From positions 8,060,001-8,124,000 of the forward strand of contig CM019066.1 in assembly GCA_009667805.1 (NCBI GenBank): a stretch of DNA of 64,000 nucleotides, given 5' to 3'. Below, one piece after another: positions 1-11,473 of this stretch. Under the pieces are notes generated by a model, which saw only the letters and a list, made by a program, of their open reading frames with translations, was not told the DNA's origin and made no database searches. Position 1 is the first letter of the stretch. The number at the start of each line of letters is the position of its first letter. Origin of the DNA: Leptobrachium leishanense. Lineage: Eukaryota > Chordata > Amphibia > Anura > Megophryidae. The translations under genes were made by a program, and so were the position numbers.

Positions 1-656
1 CTTCCAGCAGCTCACACAAGGAGATGTATTGCCCCCAGCAGCTCAAACATGGATATATATATATTGCCCCAGCAGCTCAAACATGGATATATATATTGCT
101 CCCAGCAGCTCACACATGGATATATATATTGCCCCAGCTCACATGGATGTATTGCCCCAGCTCACATGGAATTATTGCCCCCAGCTCACATGGATGTATT
201 GTCCCAGCTCACACATGGAAATATATTGCCGCCAGCAGCTCACACATTGAAATATATTTCCCCCAGCAGCTCACACATGGAGATGTATTGCCCCCAGCAG
301 CTCAAACATGGATATATATATTGCCCCAACAGCTCAAACATGGATATATATATTGCCCCCATCAGCTCAAACATATATATATATATATATATATATTATT
401 GCCCCCAGCAGCTCACACATGGAATTATTGCCCCAGCTCACATGGATGTATTGCCCCAGCTCACATGGAAATATTGCCCCAGCTCACATGGATGTATTGC
501 CCCAGCTCACATGGAAATATTGCCCCAGCTCACATGGATGTATTGCCCCAGCTCACATGGAAATAGTGCCCCAGCTCACGCATGGAAATATTGCCCCCAG
601 CTCACGCATGGAAATATTGCCCCCAGCTCACGCATGGAAATATTGCCCCCAGCTCT
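1..656. repeat. Minisatellite A (about 23-bp and 30-bp units)
   Basis: Tandem array built on the core CCCAGCTCACATGGA. The first about 420 bases use longer units of about 30 bp with CAGCAGCTCACACATGG and TA-rich linkers. From about 430 the units shorten to 23 bp and alternate between ...ATGGATGTATT and ...ATGGAAATATT, which makes a 46-bp higher-order repeat. The last units change to CTCACGCATGG. The array lacks stop codons in more than one frame because the unit lacks them, so the long open frames here are artefacts. It begins at the window edge, so its full length is unknown. Confidence 0.93.
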
Positions 657-918
657 CTCCAGGGGCGGACTGGGATGCAGCTGCTCGCTCTCACCAATTG
701 TCTAGTTGATGTATCTTCCACCAAATGGATGACAATGCGAGACCCTCTGTCCTGGGCAGAGGCTGGGCTGGCAGGCTCCTGGCTTCCGCTGTGCTCCCTC
801 CTACACGACCACAAAGTCCTCCTCCATGCAGCTCGGCAGATGCTGGCAGCTGCGCAGCACACAGGCGTCCCAGGCCGAGGCTTCCCCAACGACGACAACA
901 CTGGCTGGTGTTCCAAAT
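657..918. other. Spacer between two minisatellites
   Basis: About 260 bases of non-repetitive sequence. It starts with CAGGGGCGGACTGGG, which resembles the terminus of vertebrate hAT elements, but no matching opposite end or 8-bp target duplication was found. No convincing gene. Confidence 0.4.
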
Positions 919-1497
919 TCATTAACCCCCCAGCCCCAGCATTCCAAATGAATTCACCCCCCCAGCATTCCAAATTAATTCACCCCCCCAGCATTCCAAA
1001 TTAATTCACCCCCCAGTTCCAGCATTCTAAATTCATTAACCCCCCAGCCCCAGCATTCCAATTTAATTCACCCCCTCAGCCTCAGCATTCCAAATTAATT
1101 CACCCCCAGCCCCAGCATTCCAAATTAATTCATCCCCAGTATTCCAAATTCACCCCCAGCCTCAGCAATCCAAATTAATTCACCCCCAGCCCCAGCATTC
1201 CAAATATTAATTCACCCCCCTCAGCCCCAGCATTCCAAATTAATTCACCCCCAGCCCCAGCATTCCAAATATTAATTCACCCCCCTCAGCCCCAGCATTC
1301 CAAATATTAATTCACCCCCCTCAGCCCCAGCATTCCAAATGAATTCACCCCCAGCATTCCAAATTCACCCCTCCAGACTCAGCATTCCAAATTAATTCAC
1401 CCCCCCAGCCCCAGCATTCCAAATTAATTCACCCCCAGCCCCAGCATTCCAAATTAATTCACCCCCCCAGTCCCAGCATTCCAAATTCATAAATTTT
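919..1497. repeat. Minisatellite B (about 29-bp unit)
   Basis: Tandem array with the consensus core CCCCAGCATTCCAAATTAA followed by TTCACCCCC. There are roughly 20 imperfect units, with variable runs of C and optional CAGCC insertions. It is unrelated to the array at 1-656, so two independent minisatellites lie within 1.5 kb. Confidence 0.92.
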
Positions 1498-2285
1498 CTC
1501 CCCCATACCAATTGATTAATGCATTCTCTGCCTATACCCCCCGCATACCTCATGGCTGGCAGTGGCCTGGTGACTGTCGCATGCTGGCTGGCGGGAGCTG
1601 GGAGGGAGATGCACGTCCTGTCACAGGGAGGATCCAGCCCACACACGCACCTTAATCCCAGGCCGCATGTGTGTGGGCGCTCCCTGTGACGTAATCAGAA
1701 GCAGCCGGCCCCACTGATAGCATCTCGCCGGCCGCCCTCCCCTCCCTTTTTAGGTGACTAAAACTGCCTTGCTGGGCAGCTGGCTATGTCGGCCGGCCGG
1801 CCAACCGACCAGAAAGGAGGTCTAGCGGCCACTCAATGTGCCAGCAGAGATGGACTCGTGTGTCACGCCGGGCGCGCATTGCGTCAGCCCGGGGGACGCT
1901 TGCCACCCTGCCCCCCGGGCCAGTCTGCCCCTGCTGTAGAGCGTGTTCTCAGAGAGGCAAACAATGGATTGGATCCGCGTGTGCGTGCAGCTCCAGTTCA
2001 TTGTTCCTTGCAGGCGTTACGGCAGTTGCGTGTGTAAAGCGCGCAAGTCCCATAGTGATGTGGAATTTGTGGTTCCTACACCACACAAGTTGCATAGGAG
2101 CAGAAAAGCTGCACTGATGTCCAGGTTCGGGATTCCCTGAGCCAAAGAGAAGTAGCAGCTCATGGCGAAGGAAAAGGGGAGTAAAAAAAAAAATCACATA
2201 AAAATAAATAAATATATAATTGGGCATGTGCTGTCGCCAGACTCTGTATTGAAGGGCAACATTTAATAATTTCACTTTAACAGCT
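1498..2285. other. CpG-rich stretch grading into a dispersed repeat
   Basis: The segment at about 1550-1960 is GC- and CpG-rich with runs of GGCCGG. It contains a small inverted repeat around 1619-1627 and 1681-1689 (TCACAGGGA and its complement). The part from about 2040 to 2280 resembles 7190-7410: both have an oligo-A and AAATATAT-rich stretch followed by ATAATTGGGCA. It is therefore probably a dispersed repeat. No splice-consistent exon was recognised. A CpG island of a nearby gene cannot be excluded. Confidence 0.4.
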
Positions 2286-2869
2286 CAGCTGGATTTGGAC
2301 TCCTGCTTTTTACTTTCTTTGGTTTACGTTCGCCCAGTGAACCGAGCCCTTTTAGCTCCCAACTCCTCGATCAGACTTTGTGTGTTTTTTTTTTTTTATC
2401 TAGTCCCTCATAAGAGAGAAAAAAAAAACCTATCTTATCTTTTCTCTTCTTTTGTCCAATATTTTTTGTAAGGGAGTTTTTTATATGAAATATTTTTCCT
2501 GGAGTTTGTAGGGGAATTTTTGCATTGGAATCAATAGTGGTGAAAAACATCGACATACTATTGGCAACAAAAGGGCTTTGCACGTGGTTATTTGTAAAAA
2601 ATAAATACATTAATAAGAACTAAAAACCACAGTGTAAAAAAAACACAAATAACTCGCTAAAGCAATGAATGCGTTTGAAATATTTATATGGTAAATAAGT
2701 TTTGGACATGTTTAGATTGTGTTCTGATGATTAAAAGTTGAATGTGATTGTCCTTCATTGGATTTTGTGCCATTTTTCTGTCTTGAAAATTTACCAAGGG
2801 TACAGTAGATAAACAGATAGATGATAATTATATGAGTGATAGATGGTTGGATAATAGAACAGATAAATG
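2286..2869. other. No recognisable feature
   Basis: AT-rich sequence with homopolymer A and T runs and a few GATA-rich imperfect repeats at 2810-2875. I see no gene or transposon end. Confidence 0.5.
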
Positions 2870-2877
2870 AATAATAG

Positions 2878-3397
2878 CAGGGCCGTAGGGAGGGCGAGGC
2901 GAATGAGGCACTAGTCTAGGGTGCAGCTGCGAGGGGGCGCAGCCAGTGTCAGCTAGGGCTATCAAAAACAATTGGCAGCGCAATGCTAATTTAATGCATA
3001 GCATCTGTTAACGCTCCTCCGTCGTTTGCCACTTTGGGAGGTGCAGCCACAGGACCCTGCTTCCTCCCAGCCAGTCCCATTTACTCCACAGCAGCACTGG
3101 GAGGAAGTGATCATAGGACGTCACTTCCTCCCAGTGCTCCATTCTGCCACGGAGGAACAAAGCAAAGTCCTGCTTCTGGCTCACAGGCTGAAAGCAGGTG
3201 AAATGAACATGAAAAGTAGGGGGATTGGACTGAAAGAGGGGGGTGTAATGAAAATGAGAGGAAGAGGAATGGGGGTATAGTGCAAATGACAGAGGGGATG
3301 GTCTGAAAGAGAAGGGGGGAGTAGTGAAAATGACAGAAGGGGGAATGGTCTGAAACTGGTCTGGCCTCGGGTGCAAAACGAGCTAGCTACGGCTCTG
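2878..3397. mobile_element. Non-autonomous hAT-like element
   Basis: 520-bp element. The ends are inverted: CAGGGCCGTAGGGAGG on the left and the complement of CAGAGCCGTAGCTAGC on the right. It is flanked by a perfect 8-bp duplication AATAATAG (2870-2877 and 3398-3405). An 8-bp target duplication with CAGRG termini is typical of the hAT superfamily. The interior has a strong hairpin, with 17-bp perfect arms at 3094-3110 and 3121-3137. No transposase is encoded, so mobility would depend on an element elsewhere. Confidence 0.88.
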
Positions 3398-3405
3398 AAT
3401 AATAG

Positions 3406-3867
3406 AATGGAAAATAAATAGAAGTTGATAGAATAAGCAAAAAACAAATATATAAATTTAAGATTTGATCTACAGACTGATCAAACAATGCTCTGCTTCA
3501 AACACAGAGGCTGAAATACATCAATAATTCTTTCAAATTCCTATCTCCAAATAACTATGAGTTTTGTGCAAGATCATCTCCAGGGTGTTTTGGTGGTTGC
3601 CCTTGGAGGCGTCTATAGCAGTTCTTCCTTTCATTTTTCCGCTAGTACTATCGAACTTTCTCAACTTCTCTTTTCAACTTCATGTATGGATTTAAATATA
3701 TCACAGCTTCACTAGTTCCACTTTTTGAAAGCCAGAAATGTTTGGTCAGTGCACTTCCTGCCTGTATTTAAGGAGGTCGTTGAGTGCATTGATTATAATA
3801 AGAATGCTTAAAGGGCAAAATGTTTATTTTTTTTGCAAATATTGTAATTGCTGAACGGTACTGCTGA
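3406..3867. other. No recognisable feature
   Basis: Unique-looking AT-rich sequence. No ORF, transposon terminus or RNA gene was recognised. Confidence 0.5.
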
Positions 3868-3870
3868 TAA

Positions 3871-4213
3871 GGCCAGGGTCACACGAACGTTTTGCAGAGA
3901 GGATGGAACGTCCTTGAGAGTTCCTTCCACTCTGACGCCCGTCTGGCCACTTCGATGAATGCAGTTAGTGCGCTCAGTGCTGCAAGGCTCGATCCTCCTA
4001 TGGAGGATGGCACTTTGCAGCCCCGTCGAACGCAAGTCATAGGGCTTCGACAGGTAGGCTTTCAGCTTGGCCGCAGCACGTCTGCTGTAGCACCCGCAAT
4101 TCGTGCACTCGCTACCGCGTGTGGCCAGCCCTGTTGAAGCATCACAACGCTGCGACGGACGCCGGGGGGCACGTCAGTATGGGTGCACAAAGTGCACTCG
4201 TCTGACCCCGGCC
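3871..4213. mobile_element. PIF/Harbinger-like MITE
   Basis: 343-bp element with inverted ends GGCCAGGGTCACACGAACG on the left and the complement of GGCCGGGGTCAGACGAGTG on the right. It is flanked by TAA and TTA, compatible with a TWA-type 3-bp target. The GG(C/T)NGGGTCAGACGAGCG terminal motif recurs at 5997, 35912 and 36640. Open frames across it are not coding. The superfamily is inferred from the 3-bp target and not from a transposase. Confidence 0.75.
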
Positions 4214-4621
4214 TTATTTGATGAATCAAGGACAGTTGACTGACCACCAATATATACTGTATATATTCACTACAGACACATAAAAGAGGAAGCAGCACAT
4301 TCTCTTTGAATTGCTCTCAAACAGTCTTTTAGCAGGTCCTTGTAGTGTGGTAGAATCTTGGAAAATTCACTATGTAATGTGATACATGACTATGAAGCCC
4401 CAGTCCTTATGAGGAATAAAAAAAATATCCCTTTTGCATGGACTTAGTTACTCATTATGTAGTAAGTGCCCACATTTTTACCAATTTGTACCAATTTGTG
4501 CAACTCTGAATTTAGACCTCCCCTCCAACTCATTTTCTCTGTAGCTTAGCTGGGGTTAAGGGGCTTCTTCTGATGTAATGATGCCAGCGCACTCCAGGAA
4601 TCTCCCGTCCTTACCTGACAC
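4214..4621. other. No recognisable feature
   Basis: AT-rich spacer between two MITEs; nothing recognised. Confidence 0.5.
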
Positions 4622-4624
4622 TCT

Positions 4625-4805
4625 CAGGTCTATTCAAAGAAAGGTGAATCTCAGGAGAATGACTGAAGAAGTGAAAATTCTAGGTCAAAATAGCCAAACC
4701 AGAAAAATTCTCCCATTATCTCACTTTCCAAATCGGCTATATGGTCTAGATTGTTCTCTTCTCCTGCCAGTTCTCCTGGTTTTCACCTTTCTTCGAATAG
4801 ACCTG
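4625..4805. mobile_element. Short fold-back MITE, CAGGG(T)NTATTCA family
   Basis: 181-bp element that folds almost end to end. The ends are CAGGTCTATTCAAAGAAAGG and its near complement. The interior has arms around AATTCTAGGTC and a complementary stretch. It is flanked by TCT on both sides (4622-4624 and 4806-4808), a 3-bp duplication. The same family occurs at 11287, 35652, 35817, 36427 and 40144. Probably PIF/Harbinger-related, judged only from the 3-bp target. Confidence 0.8.
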
Positions 4806-4808
4806 TCT

Positions 4809-5656
4809 GCAAGCTGATCAGCTGAGAGAATTGCCACAAAGCAATCCGGAGGATTGCAGGGCGCATCATTCACACCCCAGGGAGCGTCATTCGCAGATGA
4901 TGCTCCCAGCACTTCCATTTCACTGCGGTGGTTAAGAATTGGTATGCATCTGTCTTTATCCTTCTGTTTTCTGTTCGGTTACTAAATCGCATCTTTCTGA
5001 AGATCCTGTTCAGTCGTGGCACCTAGAGAACCATTTTGGCTTTTCGACCTTTATTACCATGTAATTGTTTCTGACCAACCTCTGTATTATTTAGTATTAT
5101 CCATATGTTACTTATCTTTCCAATGTTTCTCAGACTTTATGCTTCGCTACTATAATTTATGGTAAGTCCAGCCACTCCAAGGACTGGTAATACATATCTA
5201 TCCTTCTCACAATCAGTTCTGACCTCTCTTTCTGTACAGGGATCATACTAGTACGTGACAGCCATGAGAAATTCCTTGCTGCCAGAATAAATAAACCGTC
5301 TGTACTGTTGAATGAAATTCATGATTATTTGTGACTTTCCATGATTCATTATCTGTAGTGAGTCATTCAAAATAGATTATGAACAGCACTCGTCTTTTAG
5401 AGTGACCGACCCTTGAACGCCGCAGACAAAATTCAATGTGGTTCAAATTCCATAGAATATGAAAACGAGCTACGTTTTGCAATGTAATAAATAAAAATAT
5501 TGCAATAATATTGTAGGGCAGATTTTATTTCATTTTAAGCAGTAAATTGCGGTATATTACACTGGTATTATTTTTCGATTGAATTGCAAGCTAAAGAGTA
5601 TGAAAACCTGTTTTTTGGCAATGTCTTTGCATGTATTTTCAGAAATGACACTCCTG
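4809..5656. other. No recognisable feature
   Basis: AT-rich, apparently unique sequence with no usable ORF and no transposon terminus recognised. Confidence 0.5.
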
Positions 5657-5996
5657 GTTTAAAGGGACACTCTACTCACCTTGACCACTTTATCTTTTTA
5701 ATAGTGCCGAACTTCTTTCCTCCTGCCCCGTTCTAGTTAAAACACTAGGGTCTCTCTATCCCCTCCTTCAAGCTAACACTCGCGTCAGAGTTAGCGCTAG
5801 CTTAAAGGAGGTCATAGCGCTGCGGCCACATCGCCCTCGATTCGCTAATGGGTTAAAAATCCTATCAGTTTCCATCAATTTGAGATTCGTAGTACAAGTT
5901 TACTGTACTTTGTGCTCCCTATATCTAACATGGAGAGCGCAAAGTGAAAGTGCAGAGTGACTAGCGTTGGGATCACTTGGTCCTACCACTAGCTTA
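5657..5996. mobile_element. T2/Kolobok-like terminus and palindromic repeat fragment
   Basis: It begins with TTTAAAGGGACACTCTACTC, the AAAGGG-type terminus of the amphibian T2 group, whose target is TTAA. The part at 5900-5945 is a hairpin around ACTTTGTGCTCCC. That hairpin recurs in the opposite orientation inside the element at 50721-51458 (51265-51305). The right end is unclear because the MITE at 5997 interrupts the region. Confidence 0.5.
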
Positions 5997-6475
5997 GGCT
6001 AGGGTCAGATGAGCGCATTTTGTACGGACTGTGCGTCCGTGCAGTACAGACGTACTTAGTGACTGACATCAAGGTAGTGGCCAAACAGTCCGTTTTTTTC
6101 ACTGATGTACCATCAAGGTAGTGGCCAAAAAGTTGACTTTTTTTTGACTGATGTAGCAGGGAAATTAAATTAAAATGAAAAAACATTCTGTCCGTCAAAA
6201 ATGCTGGACGTATAAATGCAGCCCATCTGACCTCGTTTCATCACTCACATACAAAGCTACACGAACGTTGCAGACGTGGAGCACTCCGCACGTCCGTTCT
6301 AGCAGTATTACATTCTTGCCTAACCTGCATCCGTTTGCCGCGTCCGCCATGCATCCGCATCTCTGTGCGGACGTACTTCGTCTGTGGGGCTCCATTGGTC
6401 AGAATGCTATGCTGCCACGGACGTACAAATGTGCAGCAACATGGACGTGATAACTGCGCTCGTCTGATCCCAGCC
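5997..6475. mobile_element. PIF/Harbinger-like MITE
   Basis: 479-bp element with ends GGCTAGGGTCAGATGAGCGC and the complement of GGCTGGGATCAGACGAGCGC. It sits between TTA and TAA. A second, inverted copy is at 36640-37088, so this is a real dispersed family. Frames of 66-91 codons across it are non-coding by-products of the lack of stops. Confidence 0.78.
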
Positions 6476-6479
6476 TAAG

Positions 6480-7430
6480 AGCTGGCACTAACGAAAAAGT
6501 TACCACCAGCTCAGAGGTGCAGGTAACGGATTGCGCTGCTGCAGAACCCATTACGTGCAGCTCAAAACCCCCAAAAATCACACACTCCCCTCTTATCCTG
6601 CAGCAACAGCGGCGACCCGATCTACTGCTTCTGGCCGACGGGACAGAGTGAGACTGGGGGGAAGAAAGTCCCCTGTCTCCCTCCTTGAACACTCCACCGA
6701 CCAGCAGGATCTCGGAAGAGGCAAGATCCTGCAGGTCATGTGACCTGGCTGCACGATCCTCCGTGGAGTCCTATGGATGCCATGGAGGGGAAGCTGGGGT
6801 TGGGGCTGTAGCGCTGCCCCCAGCATCCGCAAACTTAGCGATCGCTAAGGGGCAGGCTGCCAGACTCCGCACCTGCCCTGCGATCTGCTGGGGAAACCGG
6901 GACGCTAAAGGGAGGTTAGCAAATGCAAATTTTTCCCCTTAGCATCCCGGTTTTAGCTCAGGGCACATGATAGTGCCCTAGGTGAAGTGGAGGAGCTTCC
7001 GCCAACCCACCCAATGTCACCAGCAGCTAGGAATGTGACTTTTCCAGCTGTCGGTTACCAGATCAGTCACCCTCTCTCAGACCACCCGCATTAGCAAGAG
7101 ACTGAGAGAGAGAGGCAGATGTTGGTTTAGTTCTGCGCATGTGTGTGCAGCTCTGATCCATCAATCTGCACAGGCACCATGAAACTTGCATTCATAAAAT
7201 TGGAGGTTCCTGTGCTGTGCAATTTGTGTAGGAACGCAAACTGTGTGGAATAGCTTCAAGGATGTCAGGATTCGGATGCCCCTGAACTGGACGGAGGAGC
7301 GGCACATGTGGTGGGGGAAAAAGCGAGTAATATCTCCTAAAATAAAAAAAAATATAAAAAAAATTATAATTGGGCAGGTGATGTAAGCAGCTTCTGCCCA
7401 ATTCTTAAAGACAAAAAGAGGGGTTCATTT
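6480..7430. repeat. Dispersed palindrome-rich repeat
   Basis: GC-rich sequence with short inverted repeats, such as GATCCTGCAGG arms near 6700-6735 and AGCGATCGCT near 6837. The segment at 6735-6975 is closely matched by 54925-55175 (same order of GATCCTCC, TGGAGTCCTATGGATGCCAT, CTAAGGGGCA and TTTTCCCCTTAG). The AAATATAA and ATAATTGGGCA part at 7330-7380 matches 2180-2230. Probably one or more non-autonomous DNA elements; the ends were not resolved. Confidence 0.55.
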
Positions 7431-8396
7431 TAGGTGCCTTTAAGGCAATGATGCTTATGGGCCGTGCTATGGAGTAGTTAGTGCTAAATAGAATGCACGG
7501 CGGTACATGGTCAAGTCCAAGAAATTCTAGACGAAAACACCATAACCCTGGGTGCTCATAGGTTCATGAGAGGCCAACCTCTACTTATTCAAATGCAGAG
7601 AACAAGTCGATTCCAAGCCCTCTACTCACGATTTAAACAACCTTTAAAGGGATACCAGGCAACGCTTCAGCCTTGGTGGTTTCAGTTATTAACATGGAAC
7701 AGTGAATAATATTTATTGTGACAGTAATTTCAAGTCTATATAATATTATATTCCATAGTGAACTAGTTTCTAGATGGGGGAACATTTTTATACATATTAT
7801 GAAACCATGTACTGTTGTATAGCCAGTATCACTACTAAAAAAAAATCCTTGGGTGTTTAACTGGTTGGCTGTAGAAGTACTATAATATTTACAATACAGT
7901 TATAACATAATATAGAGCAAAAAATATTGGAGTTCAGATTTTCACCAAGATCATTTTTGAAGATAAATGACTGACCATACTGTTGTATAATATTTTTTGT
8001 ATCATGACGTGTCTTCTTATACTAAATCAGTGTTGATGTGAGATATTTATACCAGAGGAAAGATAGTACTTGATTGAGATTTAATAAAGATTAAATGACT
8101 GCCACCTCTTTTTCTTCGCTCATGTTGATTACATATTTGGTAGCCTCTTGTTCCTGTCTACAGTTAAGCTGTTATTAAAGAGGAGGAGCGTATACTGGCA
8201 AAGGATGGCAATAAAATAATTTGTTTTGTTTACTTTGTAAATAAATGTATTTTGGCAGATATTATACCAGTTTATAATATAGTTTTTGTTTACCTGTTCA
8301 TCAACGGGACAGTTGACAGGAAATCAGTTAATTTACCCTGAGATGAGAATGTATTTCACCAACAGCAAAAGAGAAGTTTCCCCAAACTAAAAATAC
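7431..8396. other. No gene; one weak T2-like end
   Basis: AT-rich sequence. TTTAAAGGGATACCAGGCAA at 7645-7664 looks like a single T2-type terminus without a partner. No coding sequence recognised. Confidence 0.45.
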
Positions 8397-9060
8397 TAGG
8401 TGTGCATTCGTTTCGTAACAAATTGAAATTCATAACGAATTTCGTTAATTCGTATTTAAGTAGTATTTCCAAAATAACTAATTGATTTGATCCGAATTAA
8501 AAATTAAATGAAACGGTATATAACGATTTTAATTCAAATAGATATCAACTATCGAATTGATATATTAAACGACTTTATGAAAATTTATCAGATTTGCTTC
8601 ACTGCTACACAAAGCAACCCTGTACCTGTCCATTGGTCCCTGGTGCCGAATCTAATGTCAGCTCCACAGGGCAATGGACAGCTCAACACTCAACCCTAGC
8701 TTGCCTTTTAACAACAAAATTAGACTAATTGGGGTTTTATTTTGTGAACTAAAATTCGAATTGATATATCAACTATCGAATTGATCTTAACTTACTATAG
8801 ATTCCAGTATTACAGTCAGCAAACTACTTTATGAAACAAATCAGTTTCGTTTTACTGTTTCACAAGTACCTTGACCCTGTTAATTGGCCTCTGTTACTAA
8901 ATCTGTGAGACTGGGGTTTTATTTAGCGATCCGAAATTTGAATTGATATATCAACTATTGAATCGATATCGAATCAATTTCGAATCGATATGAAACGAAA
9001 TCCGAAATTAAATACCAAAAATGAAATTATTTTAAAACAAAATTAAACAGAACAAATTTA
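8397..9060. mobile_element. Decayed hAT-like repeat with TCGAATTGATA motifs
   Basis: It starts with CTAGGTGTGCATTCGTTTCG, similar to the terminus TAGACATGTGCATTCGTTTT of the hAT-like elements at 60062 and 60122. It carries several dispersed copies of TTGATATATCAACTATCGA and CGAATTGAT. No right terminus or target duplication was found, so the limits are approximate. Confidence 0.45.
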
Positions 9061-9299
9061 TTCCCCTGAGACTGATATGTAGCTAGAACACCTACCGGAC
9101 CCTGGACGGCTGAAATCTGTAGGCTGAAATACATTTTTGAACCAAAGAGAACTCCCAGAAAGGCACAATAAATCAACAGTATCTACAATAGCTAGTCTTT
9201 TAATATACTGTAACTCATATCATATTTCCTTTCCTTCTAAAATTACACAATGGATATTAATAAGGTATTATCACGCAATTTTTGTCTTTAACCAAATGT

Positions 9300-10089
9300 G
9301 GAGCTCCATTAACTGCGCACGCGCAGCGCTATTTTTTTTGCGGTCAGCGTTAAATGGTAACGCGTGTAAATTAACGCTTTTATTTAAAATCCGAGCGCAT
9401 TTTTTCATCCGTCAAAAAATAACGCGCATAAAAAAGACACGCAAAACGCACGCGCATTAACGCTGCGCACAGAAATCGGTGGGCGGACTGTTTTTTCACG
9501 AGATTCAGCCAATCAGAATTAAGAACCACAATTGTCTCCCGTTAAGTTTTTGTGCCTGTCAAAATCAATCTGAGTATATATGCTGCAGCAATGATAAAAA
9601 CACGCACAACGTCTCTATTTTATTATTTGGGTATGTGTAGAATGTGTAACTATACTTTGCTCTATTTTTTTTGTGATGGTGTATTTGGTTTCAGCCAGGA
9701 CGTTCAGATTTGACATTAACACCAGCTTTTCAAAGACGTTAAAATTAGGCACGCAAACGTTGTCCGTTAAAATTTGCGCATGGATTGTAATACCATCCGT
9801 GTACCAGCGCACAAACGCATTTGCGCTCACAATGTTAAGTATAGGACACGCAAAGTACATTACGCTTGCAAAGGTTTCGCGCAGGTTCACCCACGGTAGA
9901 CTTTTAATGCGCATTTTTTGCGCGGACATTGTAATACGACGTTCAGCGCAGGTTCACCCGCGGTAGACGTTAACGCGCATTTTTTGCGCGGACATTGTAA
10001 TACGACGTTCTGCGCAAAGGGTTTTTCCCCTCGCGGTAATGCGTTTTTGCGCACACGTTAACGTTTGCGCAAAGTATTTAATAGAGCCC
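9300..10089. mobile_element. MITE rich in TTAACG and GCGCA motifs
   Basis: The left end GGAGCTCCATTAACTGCGCA mirrors the right end, whose complement begins GGGCTCTATTAAATACTTTG. The interior is dense in TTAACG, TGCGCA and GCGCATTTTTTGCGC palindromes. An ATGTTAAGTATAGG...AAAGTA segment near 9830 is shared with 51270-51305. It contains a 67-bp tandem duplication (9879-10012). No clean target duplication was found. The frames on both strands at 9615-9966 are not protein-like. Confidence 0.65.
9879..10012. repeat. Two-unit tandem duplication, 67 bp each
   Basis: The units 9879-9945 and 9946-10012 both run from GCGCAGGTTCACCC to GTAATACGACGTTC, differing at only a few positions. It is an internal duplication within the surrounding MITE. 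Confidence 0.85.
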
Positions 10090-10777
10090 TAAGTGTATCA
10101 CAACAATCTCTCTCATCAGAAAACTAATATGAACATCTGTCAATTTCAGATAAATATGCTAAGTCCTCATTGCAAAACCACAGCAATATGAAATCAATGC
10201 ATTCATGTGCTTCGTGCAATATTATTTCAGATTATTGTGCTCCACGAATCTTCCTTATTGGGATCTGCATTTACAGTAAAAGCGCACAATCTCAGTAATG
10301 TAAATTTGATTCGCACAAGTCCGTACATTACCATTTACACAGTTACATTCTTAACATGGAACTACGTATATTCATTTTTTTTTTTTTTTTACTGTTGCAG
10401 TAATAACAAGCAGGGTCCAATTGCTAATATTTTATTCAGCTATATTTTCATCCTGCAATTTCCTGCTTCGATATTGCGCTTATAGTTATAACCCGCAAGT
10501 CGCTGCCTTAATATTTTACTGTTAATGTGCAACCCGCATGTCTGTTCTCGAATATTTCCACTTTTACAGATACAACACGCAAGTCCGAGATGACCAATAA
10601 CTTGAATTCTAATAAAACCCGCATTTATGGTATTTACAATAAGAATGCCCATGTCCGGAATTTATAGTATGACACACATTTAAGCAGGTTTATAGTAAGA
10701 GGCCCATTTGTGGGACTTCCGATTACAATGTACATTTCAGGTGGATTAAAACACGCAAATCGCAATCACTGTACAGT
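10090..10777. other. No recognisable feature
   Basis: AT-rich sequence with scattered CGCAAGTC and CCGCA motifs; possibly very old repeat. Nothing supportable. Confidence 0.45.
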
Positions 10778-11120
10778 GGCTGCGTTCACACTGAGCGACA
10801 TGAAAATCGTGCGCTTTTCCGCACGATTTTAATATACGCGACATCGAGAGATAATATCACTCAATATCGCCGTTATGAGCGATATCGCGGGATACCACTG
10901 TATGTCTCTCAATGCAAATCGCAGCGAATCGCGGAAGGGTCATGTACCAGCGATGAGCTACAGCGATGAGCTACAAGCGACATTGAGCAACATTGAGCTG
11001 TGAGATGTGAACAGCTCCATTGAAATGCATTGGAGAAGCTACATAGAGCGATATCGCGTGGAAATATGAGCGATATTGCTGCAAAAATCGCTGCAAAAAT
11101 CGCTCAGTGTGAATGGACCC
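10778..11120. mobile_element. PIF/Harbinger-like MITE with GCGATATCGC palindromes
   Basis: 343-bp element with ends GGCTGCGTTCACACTGAGCG and the complement of GGGTCCATTCACACTGAGCG. It contains repeated GCGATATCGCG and TGAGCGATAT motifs. The termini resemble vertebrate Harbinger-type MITEs. The flanks do not give an obvious 3-bp duplication. Confidence 0.7.
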
Positions 11121-11286
11121 TAAGAGTTGGACAAGTGAGTCTAAGCATCAGGAACATCGAGGTCGTGATACTTAGAGATGGATGCAAGAGACAAATTGCT
11201 AACAAGGTTTAATGGTATGGCAGCCTTTGATGCATAGAGAAAAAGAAATGGAAAATAGGGGGCAGCCTCCAAATAAAGCAAACATA

Positions 11287-11468
11287 CAGGGATATTCAGA
11301 GAGAGGTGAAAAGCAGGAGAATGACTGGAGAACGGAAAATTCTAGATCAAAATAGTTGATTTGGAAAGTGAGATGAATGGGAGAATTTTTCTGGTTTGGC
11401 TATGTTGACCTAGAATTTTCCATTCTCCAGTCATTCTCCTGCTTTTCGTCTCTCTCTGATTAACCCTG
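11287..11468. mobile_element. Short fold-back MITE, CAGGGNTATTCA family
   Basis: 182-bp element with ends CAGGGATATTCAGAGAGAGG and the complement of CAGGGTTAATCAGAGAGAGA. It folds onto itself through ACTGGAGAA and AATTCTAG arms. The 3-bp target duplication ATA lies at 11284-11286 and 11469-11471. Confidence 0.82.
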
Positions 11469-11473
11469 ATATT

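Noticed and set aside
24..709. Open frames of 130-218 codons on the plus strand in the first 700 bases
   Set aside because: They are translations of minisatellite A in several frames; the unit simply lacks stop codons.
919..1497. CRISPR-like array of regularly spaced repeats
   Set aside because: Units are contiguous and variable, without unique spacers, and the DNA is eukaryotic.
1700..1990. First exon of a host gene at a CpG-rich stretch
   Set aside because: No Kozak-start ORF with splice site and known domain; neighbouring sequence recurs elsewhere in the window.
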